Origin: Candidatus Roizmanbacteria bacterium
GTDB taxonomy: Bacteria; Patescibacteriota; Microgenomatia; GCA-001788215; 2-01-FULL-40-14
DNA length: 27,315 nt
Assembly: GCA_016203755.1 (NCBI GenBank)
Contig: JACQMD010000088.1
Location: 1 to 27,315 of the forward strand
Reading direction: 5' to 3'
Below the pieces are notes generated by a model that saw only the letters and a program-made list of their open reading frames with translations, ran no database searches and was not told where the DNA came from. Each line of letters opens with the position of its first letter. Within the stretch, counting starts at the first letter, position 1. Shown here piece by piece: positions 1 through 6,472 of the stretch. Made by a program: the position numbers and the translations under genes.

Positions 1-69
1 AACCAATGCTTAAATATTCAAATGTAATATCCATTCACCATTTGACTATTTGGATATTTGTTTATTGTT

Positions 70-672
70 ATGAACAACGATGAACGATTGTTAGTAGAAG
101 GTATTCTTTCTGGTGATGAATCGTTTTTACGCACATTTTACACTACCTATTCCCCATACCTTCATAACTTTATCAGGAAACGCGTGGGTGATGAGAAAGA
201 TGTTGAGGAGATCGTGCAGGATACGCTTCTTGCTTCTCTTGAATCTTTGCGGGACTTTACGTTTTCATGTACACTCTCGACATTCCTTTGTAGTATCGCA
301 AAACGGAAAGTGGTCGATTTTTATCGCAAGAAAAAACTGTCGCGGATTCTTTTCTCCCATGTTCCGCAGATGGAGTCATTGCTTGCAGTACTGACTACTC
401 CTGAAGATGAGCTGAATGAGCAGCTCCTCAGAGAGCATGTTTTGGTCGTGTTTTCCCGACTAAAACCACGATACCAGAAAATCCTGCGACTTAAGTATAT
501 CGAAGGTTTTTCCGTTTCCGAAATTGCAGAAAAACTCTCGATGAGTTTTAAAAGTGTTGAGAGTATGATATTTCGGGCGAGAAAGGCGTTTGTAGAAATA
601 TACAGCGATCCTAATTCAATCCGAATCCATCCGAATGCTCCGAATAAAAATATATTAGGATCATTCGGATGA
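70..672 (+). CDS. ECF-type RNA polymerase sigma factor
   Basis: A 200-residue protein with the two-domain layout of extracytoplasmic-function sigma factors. Region 2 covers roughly residues 25-90 and includes DVEEIVQDTLLASLESL and the basic KRKVVDFYRKKK stretch, which binds core polymerase and the -10 element. Region 4 lies near residues 125-185, with a helix-turn-helix around FSVSEIAEKLSMSFKSVES for -35 binding. Region 3 is absent, as expected for ECF factors. I start at the ATG at 70; an in-frame TTG at 58 would add four residues. No Shine-Dalgarno sequence is seen. Two membrane proteins follow closely (697 and 935), which is the usual place for an anti-sigma or signal-sensing partner, but neither is a recognisable anti-sigma factor. 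The last codons lie within a nested inverted repeat. The family call is firm; the regulon is unknown. Confidence 0.9.
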   Translation: MNNDERLLVEGILSGDESFLRTFYTTYSPYLHNFIRKRVGDEKDVEEIVQDTLLASLESLRDFTFSCTLSTFLCSIAKRKVVDFYRKKKLSRILFSHVPQMESLLAVLTTPEDELNEQLLREHVLVVFSRLKPRYQKILRLKYIEGFSVSEIAEKLSMSFKSVESMIFRARKAFVEIYSDPNSIRIHPNAPNKNILGSFG

Positions 673-691
673 AAATTAGGATCATTCGGAT
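607..691. repeat. Nested inverted repeat with two copies of a 16-bp direct repeat
   Basis: GATCCTAATT (607-616) is the exact complement of AATTAGGATC (674-683). Inside it CATCCGAATG (628-637) pairs perfectly with CATTCGGATG (662-671). TTAGGATCATTCGGAT occurs twice, at 655-670 and 676-691. The structure covers the last codons of the sigma factor gene and the gap before the next gene at 697. No T-run follows, so it is not a standard intrinsic terminator. It may be an mRNA hairpin separating expression of the sigma factor from its downstream genes, or a protein-binding site. Confidence 0.6.
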
Positions 692-696
692 CGCTT

Positions 697-930
697 ATGA
701 ATACTGACAAGTCTTATCAACAGCTCGTAACTAAAATGCACGAGATATCGTCATTAACTCCACAGACGGTGGGTCCGCTTACGCCGTTGTACCGGCGGAT
801 TATCCCCTACTTCAAAGAAGATCCGTGGTTGCTTTTTGGAATCGGTTCAGTGATTGCCGGGTTATTCGTATATTTTGTCTTAGGACCAACGATTGTGCAT
901 ATTGTGAGCATCTTGCAACACGGTTACTAA
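697..930 (+). CDS. Small single-pass membrane protein downstream of sigma factor
   Basis: A 77-residue protein not recognised as any named family. Residues 1-47 are polar and probably cytoplasmic. Residues 48-72 (LFGIGSVIAGLFVYFVLGPTI and on) form one hydrophobic helix, with a very short tail. It sits 24 bases after the sigma gene and four bases before the Yip1-like gene, so the three are probably cotranscribed. A short cytoplasmic segment joined to one membrane helix is the architecture of small membrane anti-sigma factors, but no zinc-binding or other anti-sigma signature is visible. That role is therefore only a guess from position. Confidence 0.7.
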   Translation: MNTDKSYQQLVTKMHEISSLTPQTVGPLTPLYRRIIPYFKEDPWLLFGIGSVIAGLFVYFVLGPTIVHIVSILQHGY

Positions 931-934
931 GTTT

Positions 935-1570
935 ATGCAGGCAGATACCATTATTGCTTCTGTACTTACGCAGCTCATCCTTTTTCTCAAGCACGTGTGG
1001 GGAAGCATTCATACTCCCTACCAGACATATAGAAAACTGGCAAAGGGTGAGCATGTGTGGCAGGCACTGCCGATTGGCGTATTGACTGTCCTCTATTTCA
1101 GCTGGTCAACACTTGTCCATCACGGGATTCGGACGCACCCGTTTTTTTTAACGGTCAGTTTTACAAAGGTAGTTTTGGGGAGTTTGGGAACGTTTGGAGT
1201 AGTGCTTGTGTCTCTCGTTGTGGTGGGGAGGTTAGTGGGAGGAGGGGGGGGAGTGGGGAGAATATTCCTTCCATGGAGCTATTCGTTACTTCCCACGTTA
1301 CTCTGGTTTTTTACTACGTCCATGTTAACACTTCTTCTTCCTCCTCCGCGGACGACGTCGATTCCCGGACAGGTGTTTAGTTTTTTGTTTGTCGTTTTTT
1401 CGCTTTTCTTATTTTTCTGGAAGGGAGTGTTGTATTATTTGACACTTCGATTCGGCATGCGGCTGGATCTTTTCCGGATAGTGATTGCCTCTGTTATCTT
1501 GTTTCCACTGGGCGCATTATATGCGCTTATTATGTATAAGCTTGGCATCTTCAGGATTCCGTTTGTGTAG
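935..1570 (+). CDS. Yip1-like multi-spanning membrane protein
   Basis: A 211-residue integral membrane protein with about five hydrophobic helices (near residues 45-65, 75-105, 118-138, 150-170 and 180-205). The N-terminal part, with a PYQTYRKLAKGE stretch before the first helix followed by strongly hydrophobic helices, resembles bacterial Yip1/YIF1-type proteins. A glycine-rich run (VGGGGGVG) marks a tight turn between helices. The gene follows the one-helix protein by four bases. Its place behind an ECF sigma factor suggests a part in membrane-stress signalling, but nothing in the sequence shows a substrate or partner. The family assignment is tentative. Confidence 0.65.
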   Translation: MQADTIIASVLTQLILFLKHVWGSIHTPYQTYRKLAKGEHVWQALPIGVLTVLYFSWSTLVHHGIRTHPFFLTVSFTKVVLGSLGTFGVVLVSLVVVGRLVGGGGGVGRIFLPWSYSLLPTLLWFFTTSMLTLLLPPPRTTSIPGQVFSFLFVVFSLFLFFWKGVLYYLTLRFGMRLDLFRIVIASVILFPLGALYALIMYKLGIFRIPFV

Positions 1571-1796
1571 GTTGAGAATAGGAAAATAACAAGTGAGTTT
1601 GAACGGGAGGAGGTGAAGGATGTTGTGCTTCCCCTTGTTTAAGTCTATCGTGCACCTCTTCTAGTACAGCTTCGTCTGAGTTCCAATGAGCAATGGGAAT
1701 ATGCGGATTAAACCGAGTCAACGAAGATTCTGCAAGGCATGCAGACGGTCCGCGCAACATAAATTTTTTACTTCTCCAAGCTTCCGGTGGGGTCAT
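1551..1796 (-). CDS. Possible small hypothetical protein (81 aa)
   Basis: A reverse-strand open frame filling most of the gap between the Yip1-like gene and the Nudix gene. It overlaps the Yip1-like 3' end by 20 bases. The translation has balanced amino-acid use, with two Trp and a helical stretch around SDEAVLEEVHDRLKQGE, followed by a Pro-rich segment. It reads more like a protein than like antisense noise. I recognise no domain. It has no clear Shine-Dalgarno site or promoter, and it would be divergent from the isoprenoid operon across an 88-base region holding an inverted repeat. If it is not real, the 314-base interval 1571-1884 holds only that repeat. Confidence 0.4.
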   Translation of the reverse strand: MTPPEAWRSKKFMLRGPSACLAESSLTRFNPHIPIAHWNSDEAVLEEVHDRLKQGEAQHPSPPPVQTHLLFSYSQPTQTES

Positions 1797-1822
1797 ACTT
1801 TCTTAGTCGATATGCAGACGAT

Positions 1823-1854
1823 AATCATTCGGATTATTCTCTTATCGAATGATT
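1823..1854. promoter_or_regulatory. Perfect 9-bp inverted repeat in a divergent intergenic region
   Basis: AATCATTCG (1823-1831) and CGAATGATT (1846-1854) are exact complements separated by 14 bases. The left arm belongs to ATCATTCGGAT (1824-1834), which also occurs twice behind the sigma factor gene (660-670 and 681-691). The site lies 31 bases before the Nudix start codon and 27 bases beyond the start of the possible reverse gene. It could be an operator or a leader hairpin. No T-run follows, so termination is unlikely. Confidence 0.5.
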
Positions 1855-1884
1855 GGTGACTTCATGTTCGACTAATACTACATC

Positions 1885-2538
1885 ATGGGTGAAAAATATA
1901 AGCCTATTTCAAGTTTAGAACTGCTTGCTTTAGATAAAAATATTTTGGGTGTCATGGGTGTGCTCTATTCGTTAACAGACAATGCGATTCTTGCCCATAG
2001 GGAAATAGAGGATAAAGCATGGAAAAGATCAGGAGAACTCGGCGTTATTATGGGTAAGATGGCTGAAGAAGACTGCCAGGATCCAAAAAAAACACTAGTA
2101 CGCGAAGCATATGAGGAATGGCAGCTGACTCCTAATGATTATGTACTAGAACCCGAATCACCCTTCTCCTTGCTCTATCAATCAAGTAGCCTGCCAAATG
2201 ACCTGCCAAATGGCATAGTAGTAGTCTACAAAGGTGTATGTCTGACAAACCGGCTCCACGGTCAGTCGCGCGGACCGCGTGATGGTGAAACAGACAGTCC
2301 GGTTGTTTTACCCCGGAGTTATCTTAACCGGTTTGCAACCCGAAGAGGTGTATTGCAAGTTATTACACTTCTTGAGCAAGGGGTAACGGGAGGCGTGGTG
2401 TTTAAGTTTGCTCCAAATGACGAGCAAGAAGTACACAAACCAAAATTTAATGAAATAGCAATAGCAGATAAAAACGGGAATCTTGTCGGAAATCATACGA
2501 CCAAATGGTCGAGTTACAAGTTTAATGGGTACCGCTAA
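1885..2538 (+). CDS. Diverged Nudix-fold hydrolase
   Basis: A 217-residue protein whose residues 20-130 resemble a Nudix fold. It has an N-terminal strand around NILGVMGVLYSL and a Nudix-like helix with REAYEEWQL at 73-81. The usual spacing G-x5-E-x7-RExxEE is not met: about two extra residues lie between the glycine (near 57) and REAYEE, and the residue after it is Trp where Gly is usual (EExG becomes EEWQ). The metal-binding EE pair is kept. It begins an operon with an isoprenoid GHMP-like protein, isopentenyl phosphate kinase and UppS, and overlaps the next gene by 14 bases. An isopentenyl diphosphate isomerase or prenyl-diphosphate hydrolase role is conceivable from context, but type I IDI motifs are not visible. 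Confidence 0.65.
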   Translation: MGEKYKPISSLELLALDKNILGVMGVLYSLTDNAILAHREIEDKAWKRSGELGVIMGKMAEEDCQDPKKTLVREAYEEWQLTPNDYVLEPESPFSLLYQSSSLPNDLPNGIVVVYKGVCLTNRLHGQSRGPRDGETDSPVVLPRSYLNRFATRRGVLQVITLLEQGVTGGVVFKFAPNDEQEVHKPKFNEIAIADKNGNLVGNHTTKWSSYKFNGYR

Positions 2539-3370
2539 TAGTGTCACTATTCACGTTCCCGGACAAATTATTCTTTCCGGAGAGTTGGGTGTTGAACAAG
2601 GATTTCCCGCTTTCATTGCTGCGGTTGATCAGTATGTACAGTTTTCGCTTGAGATATCCGGTAAGGAGTGCTCAGTGAGCGCAAAGCATCCTACCATTAT
2701 CTGTGGAACTGGATATAACGAAGCAGTGACGGTTGGGAAAATTATGATGTTGAACACGCTCTATGAGCTTGATATGTCTTCTTCAGTAATTGCTTCCTAT
2801 GCCCATGTGATTGAGAAAGAACATAATAGAAACGCACTAGGTCTTCGTACGACCACATCCTCAATTGGGGGATTTATTTGGTATAGACAGGAGTTTGATT
2901 TTTTGAAAAACATCTGGCAGATTCCTATGAAAATACCCAAGTCTCTCGACCATTTTTATCTTATTGAAATAAAGCCGGACAATAAGAAACCAATAAATAT
3001 AATTCCTCGACACGTCTCAAAGGAAAAAGACTATCAGTCGTTGTATTCTATAGAACAACAAACGAAAAAACTCTTACGTGGCATTCGTGGTGAAAGTCAA
3101 CGTGATGTAAAATCTGCATTTATGGAGACTCAGCGCCTTATAGAGAATTTTGTTATAGTGAGTACAGAGGCTGCTACCGCCATTGCCGCAATTGAACAAT
3201 CGGGTGGTGCGGCGGAGCTCATTGGATTTGAGTGTGAGCATGAGTATCCACATATGTTGCTTTGTTATCATCCGAGTAACTTTACATTGGAAAAAGTTAT
3301 CGATAGAGCGACTATGCATATAATTCCCGTGAAGTTGGGTGCGGATGGCGCGTATGTTAAGACGCCATAA
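2525..3370 (+). CDS. GHMP/mevalonate-kinase-like protein lacking catalytic motifs
   Basis: A 281-residue protein that follows the mevalonate kinase layout: PGQIILSGELGVEQGFPAF near residue 12 (compare PGKxxLxGEHxVxxG), a middle SSIGGFIWYR segment, and a C-terminal SGGAAELIG segment. All three functional motifs are altered. The phosphate-binding GxGSSAA loop reads GTGYNEAVT (61-69). The PSGxDN segment bearing the catalytic Asp reads LGLRTTT, with Arg at 108 in place of Asp. The SGAGG motif reads IGFEC (233-237). It is therefore probably not a conventional mevalonate kinase. I chose the ATG at 2525, because an in-frame ATG at 2483 would overlap the Nudix gene by 56 bases and adds residues outside the family alignment. 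It is followed after five bases by isopentenyl phosphate kinase. Confidence 0.75.
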   Translation: MGTANSVTIHVPGQIILSGELGVEQGFPAFIAAVDQYVQFSLEISGKECSVSAKHPTIICGTGYNEAVTVGKIMMLNTLYELDMSSSVIASYAHVIEKEHNRNALGLRTTTSSIGGFIWYRQEFDFLKNIWQIPMKIPKSLDHFYLIEIKPDNKKPINIIPRHVSKEKDYQSLYSIEQQTKKLLRGIRGESQRDVKSAFMETQRLIENFVIVSTEAATAIAAIEQSGGAAELIGFECEHEYPHMLLCYHPSNFTLEKVIDRATMHIIPVKLGADGAYVKTP

Positions 3371-3375
3371 TCAAT

Positions 3376-4179
3376 ATGACAAAAGAGCTCATTTTTGTAA
3401 AACTTGGAGGAAGCCTGATAACTGATAAGAAAAAGCCATATACAGCTCGTAGCGAAGCAATTACGCGTTTAGCAAAAGAAATAGCAGTTGCACGATTTCA
3501 TAAGCACATAGGACTCGTTATCGGTAATGGTGCTGGTTCATTTGGGCATGTTGCTGCCCAACAGTATCAGACGCAAAAAGGCATTCTCAACAAAGAAAGC
3601 ATTTATGGGTTTGCAAGGGTACAGGATGCGGTAGCTCGACTCAATCGGCTCGTTACGGGAGCGCTATTGGATGTTGGTGAGTCTGCTGTGACAATTACTC
3701 CATCAAGTAGTATTGTCGCGCGTGCTGGAGAAATCGTTGAGTTTTCCCTGGAACCCATCATTCATCTTCTTTCTCTTTCGATGATTCCGGTTGTGTATGG
3801 AGATGTTGTTGTTGATACAAAGACGGGTTGTTCGATTTTCTCGACAGAAAAACTGCTCAACTACATCGCGCTTGCGCTTGCAGGAAGAGGGTATACTATA
3901 AAACAACTCGTTCATTACGGTACAACATCAGGAGTGCTGGATAGCAATGGCAATACAATTCAAAAAATAACTCCTTCTTCATACCGATCTCTCAAAAACA
4001 TAATTAAAGGATCAGAAGGAATTGATGTAACCGGAGGTATGGCACATAAAGTTGAAGAGGCATTGTGGCTTGCAAAACAAGGAATACCATCGTATATAAT
4101 GAACGGCTTTGACCAAGGTCAGCTGAGTAAGCTACTTCTCGGAAAACCGGTTATTGGAACACGCATAGAAAATGACTAA
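3376..4179 (+). CDS. ipk: Isopentenyl phosphate kinase
   Basis: A 267-residue amino-acid-kinase-fold enzyme expected to phosphorylate isopentenyl phosphate to isopentenyl diphosphate with ATP. This is the last step of the alternative mevalonate pathway known from archaea and some Chloroflexi. The N-terminal KLGGSLITDK motif and GNGAGSFGH (50-58) carry the glycine-rich loop and the His (residue 58) that marks the family. GDVVVDTKTGCSIFS and the C-terminal GIDVTGGMAHKVEEA motif are also typical. All key positions look intact, in contrast to the GHMP-like gene upstream. Its 3' end overlaps uppS by eight bases, so its product pool is coupled to polyprenyl synthesis. No Shine-Dalgarno site precedes the ATG. 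Confidence 0.92.
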   Translation: MTKELIFVKLGGSLITDKKKPYTARSEAITRLAKEIAVARFHKHIGLVIGNGAGSFGHVAAQQYQTQKGILNKESIYGFARVQDAVARLNRLVTGALLDVGESAVTITPSSSIVARAGEIVEFSLEPIIHLLSLSMIPVVYGDVVVDTKTGCSIFSTEKLLNYIALALAGRGYTIKQLVHYGTTSGVLDSNGNTIQKITPSSYRSLKNIIKGSEGIDVTGGMAHKVEEALWLAKQGIPSYIMNGFDQGQLSKLLLGKPVIGTRIEND

Positions 4180-4882
4180 ACAGCTTAACATGTCGCAACA
4201 ACATCTTCCCAAACACGTTGCCCTCATTATGGACGGCAATAGACGGTGGGCGAAAGAACAAGATAAATCTCCTCTTGAAGGACATGAAGAAGGTGAACAG
4301 CGAATTGAACCGCTCGTTGATCGAGCAATCGAACTAGGTATACCCTATCTGACTTTCTGGGCATTTGCTACCAAAAATTGGAGAAGAACAAAAAAGGAAG
4401 TCGATTTTCTTATGAAGCTCTTTCGTGAAAATTTAAGCAAAAAAGTTGACAGCTTCCACCGTAAAAATGTACGGGTTAACGTAATTGGTAACCTCTCGCA
4501 ATTTCCTACAGATATTCAAACGATGACGAGAGAGTGGGTAGAGCGAACAAAAAATAATACAAAAATTATCGTTAACATTGCATTAAGTTATGGCGGACGG
4601 GATGAACTTATTCGAGCAATCAAACAAATTGTACGTGAAGAGATTTCTCCAGATACTATTGACGAACAAGTTGTTTCAAACCATCTTGATACGGCAGGAC
4701 AGCCAGATCCTGATCTGCTGATTCGAACGGGCCGCGTGGTTCGACTATCAGGATTTCTTATCTGGCAACTGGAATACGCAGAGTTTTATTTCACTCATAA
4801 ATTGTGGCCTGAGTTTACCGTTGATGAGTTTGAGAAAGCGCTCTTCTGGTACCAAGAACAAAAACGAAACTTCGGGAAATAA
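4172..4882 (+). CDS. uppS: Undecaprenyl (polyprenyl) diphosphate synthase
   Basis: A 236-residue cis-prenyltransferase that condenses isopentenyl diphosphate onto farnesyl diphosphate to make the C55 lipid carrier for peptidoglycan and polysaccharide. The signature HVALIMDGNRRWAK (15-28) holds the catalytic Asp21. TFWAFATKNWRR, SYGGRDELIRA and the C-terminal LIRTG...LSGFLIWQLEYAEFYF segments are all conserved. The more usual SGE after RT reads GRV here, a small substitution in the diphosphate-binding region. The start overlaps the ipk stop; an alternative ATG at 4190 would trim six residues. As the last gene of the operon it ties isoprenoid supply to cell-wall assembly. Confidence 0.95.
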   Translation: MTKQLNMSQQHLPKHVALIMDGNRRWAKEQDKSPLEGHEEGEQRIEPLVDRAIELGIPYLTFWAFATKNWRRTKKEVDFLMKLFRENLSKKVDSFHRKNVRVNVIGNLSQFPTDIQTMTREWVERTKNNTKIIVNIALSYGGRDELIRAIKQIVREEISPDTIDEQVVSNHLDTAGQPDPDLLIRTGRVVRLSGFLIWQLEYAEFYFTHKLWPEFTVDEFEKALFWYQEQKRNFGK

Positions 4883-4884
4883 AC

Positions 4885-4913
4885 TTGCTTCGTTTCACTC
4901 TCTGGGATACAAT
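4885..4913 (+). promoter_or_regulatory. Promoter of tRNA-Leu
   Basis: TTGCTT (4885-4890) and TACAAT (4908-4913) are spaced by 17 bases. This places the expected transcription start near 4920, about 16 bases before the mature tRNA. Confidence 0.6.
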
Positions 4914-4935
4914 AAGGGGTAGTTTCAATTGTTTT

Positions 4936-5020
4936 GCCGCGGTGGCGGAATGGTAGACGCGAGGGCCTTAAGAGCCTTTGTCCTTCACCGGACGTGTGGG
5001 TTCGACTCCCTCCTGCGGCA
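4936..5020 (+). tRNA. tRNA-Leu (anticodon UAA)
   Basis: The acceptor arm GCCGCGG (4936-4942) pairs with CTGCGGC (5013-5019), with one G-U pair. The anticodon stem AGGGC/GCCTT closes the loop CTTAAGA with anticodon TAA. A long variable arm (TGTCC...GGACG) marks a class II tRNA, and TTCGACT is the T-loop. The T-stem has one T-T mismatch. The 3' CCA is not encoded: the sequence continues ACA. It reads UUA codons. Confidence 0.93.
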
Positions 5021-5051
5021 CATAATATTGAGGGATTCTCAAATTTCTCCC

Positions 5052-5080
5052 TTGACAAATACGTGATGACTCACTATGCT
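5052..5080 (+). promoter_or_regulatory. Sigma-70-type promoter, near-leaderless
   Basis: TTGACA (5052-5057) and TATGCT (5075-5080) are separated by 17 bases. Transcription should start near 5087, a few bases before the ATG at 5091. This also decides the start: the ATG at 5076 lies inside the -10 box. Confidence 0.75.
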
Positions 5081-5090
5081 GATTATTACC

Positions 5091-5813
5091 ATGAAAAAGT
5101 TGATGAGTATTTTTGTTGTTATTGTGTTAGGATTTTTTACTGTGACGTCTGTACGAGCGGTAACAACTACTCCGACCACAGATGAGGTTGAACCAACATC
5201 TGCTTCAAAAAGTGCGGCACCAACTTCTGTCCGTGAGCGTTCACAAACACAGGAATACAAAGATGCGCTTCGGAAAGAGCGTGATGCGCGCCGTGAAGGA
5301 TTGACCACGACAGGGACACAGAAAAAAGAAGCGATGCAGGATGCGGTTGAAGAAAAACGTGCGCTTGTTCAGGAAAAAGTACAGGAAGGAAAAGAAGCAA
5401 TATGGCGAACACATCTTACGTGGATGGTGCGCCGGTTTGAAGTAGTCATCGCCCGGCTTGAAAATATTGCTGCCCGCGTGTCAAGTCGTATAGATAAAAT
5501 CGGTGAGGATCATGATATAACCGCTGCAGCGACACAACTGACGACCGCTGAGAACAGTATTGCAAAAGCAAAGGAGACGCTCGTGACGTTGCAAGGGTCA
5601 ATTGAGGGGGCAGTTTCAGCAGACAAAAAACCAGAGGGATTTGCTGAAATAAAAACACTTGCGCAAGAAATCAAAACACAACTGATTGCCGCACACCAGG
5701 CGATTCGGCAGGCAATTGTTGAACTCAAGAAAATTCGTATAACAACCGTGCCTACCGCCGGAAAAGAACAAAAAGAAACAACGCCATCTGCGACTCAAGC
5801 AAAGGAGGAATAA
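5091..5813 (+). CDS. Secreted helical (coiled-coil) protein
   Basis: A 240-residue protein with a classical signal peptide: MKK, then a hydrophobic core IFVVIVLGFFTVT, with probable cleavage after VRA. A Thr/Ser/Pro-rich linker follows, then charged helices around residues 45-110 (rich in E, K, R and Q). After a short segment near WRTHLTWMVRRFEVVIARL come further helices to about residue 230, ending in a low-complexity tail. No family is recognised. The pattern is that of an extracytoplasmic coiled-coil structural protein. It shares the TAATG stop/start overlap with the next gene, a proline-rich membrane protein, so the two are probably translated together and may interact at the envelope. 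Confidence 0.8.
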   Translation: MKKLMSIFVVIVLGFFTVTSVRAVTTTPTTDEVEPTSASKSAAPTSVRERSQTQEYKDALRKERDARREGLTTTGTQKKEAMQDAVEEKRALVQEKVQEGKEAIWRTHLTWMVRRFEVVIARLENIAARVSSRIDKIGEDHDITAAATQLTTAENSIAKAKETLVTLQGSIEGAVSADKKPEGFAEIKTLAQEIKTQLIAAHQAIRQAIVELKKIRITTVPTAGKEQKETTPSATQAKEE

Positions 5814-6397
5814 TGGATCAAACGACAACATCAGGAACTACACAGCCGACAACCGGGACTCCATCATCGATCCCGCCATTTCCTAATCAATTACCAGTTA
5901 CTCCACAACCAGCAAGCGGTGTTCCTGTACCAGTAACTCCCCCGCCAGCAGCAACCGGGGGAGCTCCAGTTATGCCTTCTCCGGTGGGAGTGCCGCCTCC
6001 AACAACAGGCGGAGTAACTCCACCGCCGGTAACACCGGTTACTCCACAACCGTCAGGCAATCCGGCAACGTTTCCACAAAATGAGTTTACGACCGAACAT
6101 AAAGGAGGAAATAAACTGGTACTGGTGATTGTATTTGTATTGTTAGTTCTTGCAATGGTAGGTGGATACTTTTTCTATACTATGTATCAGACACCTCAGT
6201 CTCCCGAATTACCCACCGAACCTGTCGCTCCGGTGACGATAGCTCCTACTCCTACGCTTTCACCCGAGGAACAGGTACAGAGTGAAATTGAACAACTCCA
6301 ATCGGTTTCCTCATCCGATGAAATTGATGCGATTGAGCAAGATGTCAACGCGACCGACCTCTCAACGATTGATACCGAAGCACAACTTCTTGAATAA
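5813..6397 (+). CDS. Proline-rich single-pass membrane protein
   Basis: A 194-residue protein of unknown function. Residues 1-85 are very rich in Pro, Thr, Gly and Val, with repeated PVTPQP/PVTPPP motifs encoded by near-repeats such as GTTACTCCACAACC. One membrane helix follows (about 101-122, LVLVIVFVLLVLAMVGGYFF). The C-terminal part is a TP linker and an acidic helix (EEQVQSEIEQLQ). The start has one of the few clear Shine-Dalgarno sites in the window (AAAGGAGGAATAATG), which lies inside the upstream gene, and the two genes overlap by one base. By charge (K before the helix) the proline-rich part is probably cytoplasmic and the acidic part outside. Confidence 0.8.
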   Translation: MDQTTTSGTTQPTTGTPSSIPPFPNQLPVTPQPASGVPVPVTPPPAATGGAPVMPSPVGVPPPTTGGVTPPPVTPVTPQPSGNPATFPQNEFTTEHKGGNKLVLVIVFVLLVLAMVGGYFFYTMYQTPQSPELPTEPVAPVTIAPTPTLSPEEQVQSEIEQLQSVSSSDEIDAIEQDVNATDLSTIDTEAQLLE

Positions 6398-6432
6398 AGA
6401 AAACAAATCATTTTTTACCCCGTTTTTCCGTG

Positions 6433-6462
6433 TTGACACCATTCATTTTTTTTCAGTATACT
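6433..6462 (+). promoter_or_regulatory. Sigma-70-type promoter of the Clp ATPase, near-leaderless
   Basis: TTGACA (6433-6438) and TATACT (6457-6462) are separated by 18 bases. The ATG at 6473 is only ten bases beyond the -10 box, so the 5' leader would be a few bases at most. No CIRCE-type or other heat-shock operator is seen here. Confidence 0.7.
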
Positions 6463-6472
6463 GATACTTGAT

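Noticed and set aside
12..57. Inverted repeat ATATCCA/TGGATAT (28-34 and 51-57) with AT-rich flanks upstream of the sigma gene
   Set aside because: It is short, in AT-rich sequence at the window edge, with no clear -35/-10 arrangement, so I cannot tell a terminator or operator from chance.
1606..1664. A 14-codon forward mini-ORF (ATG at 1620) behind a perfect GGAGGAGGTG Shine-Dalgarno-like sequence
   Set aside because: The purine-rich site is the complement of Pro-Ser codons of the possible reverse gene. The peptide has no sensible features, and strong Shine-Dalgarno sites are rare here.
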